This document shows positions 57,030-64,000 of a DNA stretch of 64,000 nt, in pieces. The notes beneath the pieces are model-generated. The model was not told the origin of the DNA, did not search any database, and was given only the letters and a program-made list of their open reading frames with translations. Positions within the stretch are counted from its first letter, which is position 1. The number at the start of each line of letters is the position of its first letter. The DNA is from Phytophthora colocasiae. Its lineage: Eukaryota > Oomycota > Peronosporomycetes > Peronosporales > Peronosporaceae. The position numbers and the translations under genes were made by a program. The stretch lies in NCBI GenBank assembly GCA_018806915.1, contig JAGKQI010000055.1, positions 351,997 through 415,996 on the forward strand, written 5' to 3'.

Positions 57030-57182
57030 GCTGGTCTTTTGACCGACAGGGCACTACCCAGGTAGGGAACCGCCCTTCAGAAACCCAGGAAGATACGAAC
57101 ACCCTCCCTTTATTGACATACATATTTTAGGCTACATTTCAGTTACGGAGAGGTTACTAACTGGTAAATACGAACACATACT
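57030..57182 (+). other. 3' UTR of copy 9 (B type)
   Basis: B-type hairpin at 57049-57075, both stems intact. Nearly identical to the 3' UTR of copy 7. Confidence 0.55.
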
Positions 57183-57316
57183 CTGTTCTAATCAGTGTGA
57201 AAACTGGTATTCTCCATTTTTGGAGTGCTTTTTCACATTCATTTTTGGACGCCCCGTGCCGACCAGCTTGCTGGGCGTGGACGGGACGGTCTCCGAGGTC
57301 TTTCACCCACACCTCG
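57183..57316 (+). ncRNA. U2 snRNA-like 3' segment between copies 9 and 10
   Basis: CTGTTCT at 57183, both stem II hairpins, Sm site at 57241-57248, the CCCGT/ACGGG form of stem III and a terminal hairpin ending at 57316. Matches the spacer before copy 8 almost base for base. Confidence 0.55.
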
Positions 57317-57413
57317 TGAGGCCAACTACTGCATTTGACTCTTTCCTACAACTGTTGGACTTGTCCCTTTTTAGTGTCCACGTGGACTTCTTTATGGCCA
57401 ATTAGATCGCGCC
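57317..57413 (+). promoter_or_regulatory. Alternative 5' leader of copy 10
   Basis: It shares GTCCACGTGGAC (57376-57387) and GGCCAATTAGATCGC with copy 9, but the ~40 bp upstream differ and it is shorter. The shared part thus marks the conserved core of the B' leader. Role as promoter is inferred. Confidence 0.4.
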
Positions 57414-60400
57414 ATGCGTCTATTTTGGCCAATGAGAGACCGCTCGGCGTCCTCCGACTCGGAGGCGTCCACAGCCAGCCAATCGAGCCTCGCCAGCGAC
57501 GGGTCATTCTATGACGCGCTCGATGACGTCGCCGATTTGGCGGCTGTTCGCGGAGCGGATCCACTAGCGGATCCGCTGGTGGATCCGCTCGGGCTAGGGT
57601 TACACACTTTTGCCCCCGTTTTGAGCTCTCGCGAGCCCGAAACGGCGCCGCCGGAGGCTCCACGCGCGCCACCGCTGCTCAGCGACGGCGTGGAGTCCGG
57701 TGCTGAAATTTCGGCCAGGGGTGGGCAACCCTCTGGCGCCGCTGTCCCCCAAGCGGCATCGCGGGCCGGGCCCTCTGTCGCCCAAACGGGCACCCGGTCT
57801 GCGGCTTCAACGCCGCGTCGTTTCGCCGGCACTGCACCCGTCCACCGTCCCCCGGGCCCTCCCACTTCAGGGCCGGGGCCTCCTGTACTCGGCCTGAGTA
57901 TGGGAGGATCCCTGCTCGCTCAGGCGACAGCTTCCGCCTCCGGCTTCGAAGCCGCCGCCTCCGCCGAGGCTGGCGCCGCCCAGGAGGGCGCCGCGAACGA
58001 CGGCTCCTGTGGAGCCCCCAGGCCGCCTCCGGACCCCCAAGCGCGCCGTTCAGCTAGTGAAGACCCTCGCCTCTCCGCCGCTCGGCGCCGCCCTGCCTGC
58101 CTCCTGTGGTCGAATTTCACCCGGCAGGGCGGGCGGCATGCTGCCCGATTGGGTAGCGCCGCGAGACGGCCTCCACTCGGCCTCTCCGCCTCCGACGGCC
58201 GCCCAAGCGCGCCGTTCGGCTGCTCAAGACCCCGTGCCAGCCTCCCAGCCGCCTGTCGCCGCCCTGCCCGCCCCTACTGATGCAATTCTACCCGGCAGGG
58301 CGGGCGGCATGCTGTCCGACAGGCCAGCACCAGGGGCAGCGCTCGTAGCCGCTACGGCTCGCGCTCTAGCGGCCTCCACAGCGGCCGAGGAGGACCCCAG
58401 CGACAGCAGCGACGACAGCGACGGGCAAGACGACGCCGCCGCCGCTCCTGTGCCGCCCCAGGACCCCGCGAATGATGGCTACCCACCCGGCAGGGCGGCA
58501 GGAATGCTGCCCGCCGGTGGAGTAGCCATCATGACAGCAGACCGAGCTTCTGCGGCCGGCGCCGCCGCCAACCAGCACCGCCGTGCACCTGGCGATGACG
58601 GCGCCGCCTCGCCGGGCAAGACCGCCACCGCCACGCCCACCAAGGACCCCGCGAATGCCGTACGCCTACCCGGCAGGGCGGGCGGCATGCTCGCCGATGG
58701 TGACGCCTCTGCCTTGGCCGCCACCGCTCAAGTCTCCGCCGCAGCTGTGGCTGCTGCTGCTCATGGAGTCGCAGCTGTCGCAGCTGCACAAGCACGTCCT
58801 TCTGGACGCGCCGCCATGGAGCACCACGCGCGCGCTGAGCCGCCTCAAGACCAAGAAACTTCGGCTCGCGCGCGCGTGGAGCTTCAAGACAGCGACGCAA
58901 CCAGCAGGAGTGGACGCTATACGCCCGGCGGAGACGAGGCCAAGACCGAGGACAGCGACGCAGTGGCAGCACAGCTCAAGGCCGCTCAAGCAGCACCGGG
59001 ACCAAGACCCCAGCACCACACGCCGAACATCGGCTCCCTGGACCCGGTGCTGGCAGTGTACGCGCACAACGCCTCTGCATTCTCTTGCGCGTTGTGCACG
59101 CACACTGCCCGCGACCTCGCTGCCCTCACCAAGCACCGCCGCTCAGAACACCGCCGCATCCGCTTCGTGGATCACTTCCACAGCGGGTGCACGTGCAGCA
59201 TCGGCTTCCGGTCGCGCGCGGCAGCCACGCGACATGCTCAAGCCTGTGCACACAGCACATTTACCGCCGTGACTACCGCGCGCGACCCGACCTCCAGTGT
59301 GCTTCGTGTCGACAGCGAGGAGGTGAGCCTTGTATCCTCCAGTCCTCTCCTCGCGGCAGCACCTGCAGCTGCAGCAGCCACATCAAGTGACACTGCAGCT
59401 GCAGAGGCTGCCACCCTACAGAGCGCCGTGCCCACCGCCACTCCTGGGCTCCTGTACGCCCCCCACGTACTGGAGCCACCCTCGCCACCTCCAGAGCATC
59501 GAGTTTCCGGCAAACGCCGCCGCCTGAACCCGACGTCCGACCATCATCAGCAGCAACCGCTGGACCTGGACGTACTGATGCAGGCAGAAGAGGAGGAGCT
59601 GCTCAAGGACGTGGAGATGGAAGTGCACGCGGCGCCGACACCGGGATCCTCAGCCACTACCGACGCCACGCCCAAGACGACACGCTGGGGCCCGCATCCC
59701 AAGGCAGTGGCAGCTGCAGCCATCGCGCAGTTGGTTACTGGTGAGGCTGCAGCCGCACATACGCCGTCGCGGCGAGATCGACGACCGGTGCAACAGCACC
59801 AAGCATCCACCCGTTCGCGATGGGGTCCACGGCATCGAGCTGTAGGTGCTGCAGCGATCGCGTCGCTGGCCACCGGCCTACCGACCACGGCAGCCCCAGT
59901 ATCTCGCCCGGACAAGCACGACGAAGGACGACGCCGCCTTCAGAGTCGCTGGGGACCCAAGGTGTGCATTCCCCGTGCTGCACGCCGCCCAGCATCGAGG
60001 TGGGGACCTCCACGCGCAGCAGGGGCCTTCGGCCAACTTCCTGCCAGCGCCTCCGGGGCCACGTGCCAACTTCCGGAGCCGATGGAGGCCACCACCCCGA
60101 ACGCACAGGTCATGAACTCCGACACGGGGCAGCCACCAAGCAGCATGTGGACGCTACGCTTTGACGGTGCGTGCCGCCGCAACCCAGGACCGGGTGGAGC
60201 TGGCGCAGCGGCACTCGACCCGAGTGACACCGTGGTGTGGACATGCTCTCACTACCTCCCGAGCAGCCAAGAAACGAACAACACCGCCGAGTATACGGCA
60301 CTGCTGCTCGGAGTGCAAAGTGCTCTTCACCACGGCGTCACTCGCTTGAGAGTCGAGGGAGACAGCAACCTGGTGCTCGCGCAGGTGCGAGGCACCTTCA

Positions 60401-63400
60401 GCTGCACGAATGCCAGATTGCGCCGCCTCCGCAACCGCGTGCGCTTTGGCTTACGTTCCCTGGAACAACACAAGCTCCAGCACATCGACCGCAAGGCCAA
60501 CGCACACGCAGATCGCTTGGCCAACAAGGCACTGGACCAGCGACGTACCTCCTCGGAATGCGGCCCGCATGACCAGACCCCGACCGCCTGCTACCAGCCA
60601 ACCACAGCCAGGACTCCGACACCGAGTGCAGACACACCTGCACCTGCTTACACTGCGGGAGACAGCTCAGGTGACGACGGTGACGAGGCTCAACGGCGCC
60701 AGGAGGAGGAGGTCGAAGCCGAGATTGCCGCGCGTGACGGAGGTGAAACGTTCCCCACCCTACCTATTGGCCCAGGATCAGCTCCAGCGCGGCAACCTCG
60801 ACTTCGTCTTCGCCAACTCAATGACGACGAGCACGACGCCGCTTCCGCCGCATTGCAGACGTTCGCCGAGACCATGGCGAGCAAGATTGTGGACGCTGAC
60901 AGCTGGGCATCAGGTGAAGGATACATCGGCGCGATCCCGGACGGCATCCGCGAGGTGCTACGGCCGTACTCGTCTACGCCGCCCGCCAACTCAGCACCGC
61001 GACCAGGCCAGCGTCGCAACCGCCCACCTCGTGTGACGCGCAACCAGCGCGAGCACCGCCTAGACGAGGCCTTGGACGACTTGTCCACGGTGCAGCGAAC
61101 AACGCCGACAGACCAACGCGCCGTGCGTAAGGCACGACGCCGCGTCGGCAGGGTGCGCACGTCGATGGCAACGCAGGAACTGCGTCAGGCCTTCGCCAAG
61201 GACGAAGCGAAGTGCGTGGAGAGGATTCTGAAGAGCGTGTTGGTGGAGACGGCGGGGGAGGAGCACCCAGAGACGTGCCCCATTGGCCGCGACGAACTTC
61301 ACCGCCATTTCACCGGCACCAGCACGGCACCCGCACCGTTCCACTACGACGCAACGGAGGGCCAGGAATTTCGGGTGGCAATGGACAGCTTCCTGCCAGC
61401 CACCGCGGAGACCGACGCCTTCGAGGACGAGCTCACGGTGGATGACGTGGAGGATCAGCTCTCCAGTTCGACCAAGGACTCCAGCCCCGGCCACGACGGC
61501 ATCAGCTACGCCATCTACCGCCGCTTTGCGGCACAGCTCGTACCGCTCCTCCACGCAGCGTTCCAGTTCTGCTGGCGGCATCGGCGTGTACCCGCCCTCT
61601 GGAAGGTGGGCATCGTTCGCCTCATCCACAAGAAGGGTGACCCGATGCAGCCAGCCAACTGGCGGCCGATCTGCCTGCAGCCCACGATCTACAAGCTCTA
61701 CAGCGGACTGCTGGCGCGTCGACTGTCGCGATGGCTGGAGCGCAACGGACGACTACCGATGGCACAGAAGGGCTTCCGAGCGTTCAATGGGTGCCACGAG
61801 CACAACTTCACGGCGACGTCGCTGCTGGACCAGAATCGACGGATGCACCGCAAGCTGTACCAAGTCTGGTACGACTTGCGCAACGCATTTGGCTCGCTGC
61901 CACAGCAGCTCATGTGGCGAGTGCTCCGCCACCTCGGCGTTGACAGAAGCTTCATCGCCCGCTGCCAAGACATCTACGACGGCTCGGCCTTCGTGGTTGG
62001 CAACGCCGCAGACGGACCGACGGACCCAGTACGACAGGAGGTGGGCGTCTACCAAGGCTGCCCCCTGAGCCCCCTCCTCTTCATCTCGGCGTTGGTGCCG
62101 CTCGTGCGGCGACTGGAGCAGCTCGAGTGGGTGTGCCGCTGGCGGAGGGTGTACGACCATGCACCACCGCCTACGCGGATGACCTCAAGGTGTTCAGCGA
62201 CAGCGCCGCCGGCATCCGCAAGTGCCACGGTGTTGTCGCTCGCTTCCTCGCGTGGACCGGGTTGCGTGCGAACCCCGCCAAGTGTGCCAGCCTCGCAGTG
62301 ACGACGAACGCCCGCACGGCAGCCGCCCGTGACGACACGATGCAACTGCAAATACATGGCGATGCCATCGCCACCCTCTCACTCCAGGAAAGCTACAGGT
62401 ACCTGGGGGTGGGCGATGGCTTCGACCATGTGCGCCACCGACTCCAGCTTGAGCCCAAGATCCAGCAGATCAAGCGAGAGGCGGTGGCGCTGATGCAGTC
62501 AGGTCTGGCCGTGTGGCAGGTAGTCAAGGCACTCAAGACGTACGTCTACCCCAAGGTGGAGTACGCACTCCGACACCTGCGCCCGCTTCAGTCCCAACTC
62601 CAAGGCTTTGACCGAGCAGTGGCGCGAGGCCTGCGCCACCTACTACGCCTGCCCCAGTCCGCCACCAGCGAAATTCTCTACGCCCCGACGTCGGCGGGCG
62701 GCCTGGGGTTGCAGCCTCTGGTGGAGATGCACCAGGCGTTGCAGGTGGCGCACGCCTGGCAGCTACTTCACTCCAAGGACCCTGCAGTCGTGGCCGTCGC
62801 GAAGGCGCAGGTGTGTCAGGTGGTGCGCAAACGCTACCGCCTGCAGGAGGAGCATTGGCGAGGACGCGACGACGAGCTCGTGCGGTCGTTCCTCAACTCC
62901 GAGCTCGCCGCCTCGCCCCACGCAGAGAGGCTGCGGCGCAACGGTGACATCGGGTCGTTGTGGACGGACGTGCAGCGCACGCTTTGCGTCCTCCACCTCG
63001 ACCTGACGATGTGAAAGCCGACCTCGACGGCCACGACGAGCTGGCACTTCGCGTGCCGCACCACCAAGTGAAGCTTGACCACAAGACTGTGTTGCGGTAC
63101 GTGAAGTTGCACATGAAGATACGCCACCAGACCCGGTGGAAGGGCCTGGTTGACCAAGGCAAGACGGTGCGTGTGCACGGCGGCCTCGGAGCCAAGTTCG
63201 TGACGACGGGGGCGGGTCTTTCGGACGCGGAGCACCGGTTCGGCATCATGGCCCGCCTCAACCAAGTCGACACGAACGCCGTCCTCAAGCGCAAGCGGCT
63301 GCGGTCTAGCAAGACCTGCAGGGACCCGACCTGCTCCTCGGCCGAGACGCTGGCCCACGCTCTCAATCACTGCTCGTCAACATGGACGCCATCCGCCAGC

Positions 63401-63963
63401 GCCACGACGACGCCTTGGAGCAGATCGGGTCCAAGATCCGCGGCGCGCCAGGCGCCAAGTCAACCACAGAGCTGCGTCTGAACCAGACGGTGCCTGAGTA
63501 TACAGGCGCAGCTCTGCGGCCCGACATCGTTCTGCGGAACGTGACTGCCAAGAAGATGGTGATCGCCGACTTGGCAATCACGTTCGAGGATCACGTGGCC
63601 GGCGCCCGCCACTCCTCGCTGCAACTCAGCCACGACTACAAGACACTCAAGTACCAACCTATCGTGGCCGAGTTGCGGGTGCAGGGGTGGCAGGTGCAGA
63701 CCGCGGCGATTGTGTACGGGTCGCTGGGCTCCGTGCAGCCCAGCAACTTCAAGACGTACACCGAGAAGTTGAAGTTGCACAAGCGCGAGGCTCGACAACT
63801 GGACCTTCAGTTGTCGAGCCACTGCATCCGTGCCAGTCACCGCATCTGGGGCTGGCACTGCCGGCGCCACCGCGAAGGACAAAGAAGCGGCAACGCCTCG
63901 CGAGCACCGCGTGGGTCTGGGGGGACCCCGCGACGCGCATCGCAGGCAAGGGCACGGCGATAA
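57414..63963 (+). pseudogene. Retrotransposon polyprotein, copy 10 (B' type), frameshifted near both ends
   Basis: MRLFWPMRD starts the first frame, which is broken by a 5-bp loss near 58060 (in QDPRLASPP). The next frame is open for about 1,350 codons, from the PGRA repeats through zinc fingers, four RWGP units, RNase H (FDGACRRNPGPGG, TAEY, GDS, AHADRLAN), the RPPRVTR linker and the RT up to QGCPLSPLL. A 4-bp loss near 62127 shifts frame just before YADD. That frame ends at TGA 63012-63014, the position where copies 7 and 9 have TAA. The CCHC and the endonuclease follow in two more frames to TAA at 63963. Large parts are sound, and some of the late breaks may be assembly artefacts. Confidence 0.83.
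57553..57590 (+). repeat. 38-bp palindrome in N-terminal coding region, copy 10
   Basis: GAGCGGATCC at one end pairs with GGATCCGCTC at the other, and only one T-G pair breaks the symmetry inside. It is longer than that of copy 9 because two extra flanking changes (GCTC) extend the arms. Encodes GADPLADPLVDPLG. Confidence 0.88.
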
Positions 63964-64000
63964 GCTGGTCTTTTGACCGACAGGGCACTCACCCAGGTAA
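63964..64000 (+). other. Start of the 3' UTR of copy 10
   Basis: The first 37 bases match the B 3' UTR up to the inner hairpin, with an extra C (CACTCACCCAGG) that disturbs the inner stem. Confidence 0.45.

Larger units (their letters stand above)
50482..57182 (+). mobile_element. Copy 9: Utopia-like retrotransposon, subfamily B', full length
   Basis: It differs from other B copies by its leader and N-terminus (MRLFWPMRDRSAS), its RNase H (FDPSDTVVW, SSQETNNT) and its RT. From the RT thumb onward it is almost identical to copy 7. An in-frame deletion of about 120 bp between two GGCGCCGCC repeats near 51158 removes one inter-repeat segment of the N-terminal region. Confidence 0.85.
57317..64000 (+). 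mobile_element. Copy 10: Utopia-like retrotransposon, subfamily B', cut by window edge in the 3' UTR
   Basis: Close to copy 9 in leader, RNase H and RT, but without its ~120-bp N-terminal deletion. The last 2 kb contain several short scrambled blocks (near 62127, 62314, 63007, 63065, 63380, 63447 and 63985) not seen in any other copy, which may reflect poor local assembly. Confidence 0.85.

Noticed and set aside
1..64000. Insertion in 28S rRNA genes as for R2 elements
   Set aside because: No rRNA sequence is seen beside any copy; flanks are always the U2-like segment.

Overview
The window is one continuous head-to-tail array of a site-specific non-LTR retrotransposon. There are ten copies, all on the + strand, and no recognisable host protein gene, tRNA or rRNA. 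Copies 1 and 10 are cut by the window edges, copy 6 has lost its 3' half, and the other seven are about 6.6-6.9 kb. Coding parts are strongly GC-rich; the short spacers are AT-rich.

Each copy codes for one very long protein (about 2,100-2,200 residues if uninterrupted). In order it has: an acidic/Pro/Ala N-terminus with about five PGRAGGML repeats, two zinc fingers (C2H2 and CCHC-like), a block of RWGP repeats, an RNase HI domain placed before the reverse transcriptase, an Arg-rich linker, the RT (YADD), a CCHC knuckle and a C-terminal restriction-like endonuclease (RPD...VVD...K..KY). An RNase H of the ETNNTAEY type upstream of an RT with a restriction-like endonuclease is what I recall for the oomycete 'Utopia' lineage, which targets U2 snRNA genes (Kojima and Jurka 2015; recalled, not checked). 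I therefore infer an oomycete or other SAR-group nuclear genome.

The spacers agree with that. After each 3' UTR comes about 133 bp that matches the 3' three-quarters of a U2 snRNA in order: CTGTTCT, a stem-loop IIa-like hairpin, a IIb-like hairpin, an ATTTTTGG Sm site, a stem-loop III with loop core GCTTGCT, and a terminal CGAGGT/ACCTCG hairpin. The next copy starts at once, with a leader of about 65-115 bp before its ATG. No intact U2 branch-point-recognition region (GTAGTA) is seen.

Layout: copy 1 (1-5847, subfamily A), copy 2 (A), copy 3 (A), copy 4 (B), copy 5 (A ends around a third RT lineage, the most intact), copy 6 (B, truncated), copy 7 (B), copy 8 (A), copy 9 (B', different leader), copy 10 (B', to the window end). 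N-terminal and C-terminal modules are swapped between subfamilies, and several indels or stops are shared by different copies, so the array has been shuffled by recombination or gene conversion. Almost every copy carries frameshifts or stops. Some may be assembly errors, but the shared ones are inherited.

Functionally each copy would be autonomous: zinc fingers and endonuclease to bind and nick the U2 target, RT to prime there, RNase H to remove template RNA. Copy 5 keeps all catalytic residues in one 2,021-residue frame.
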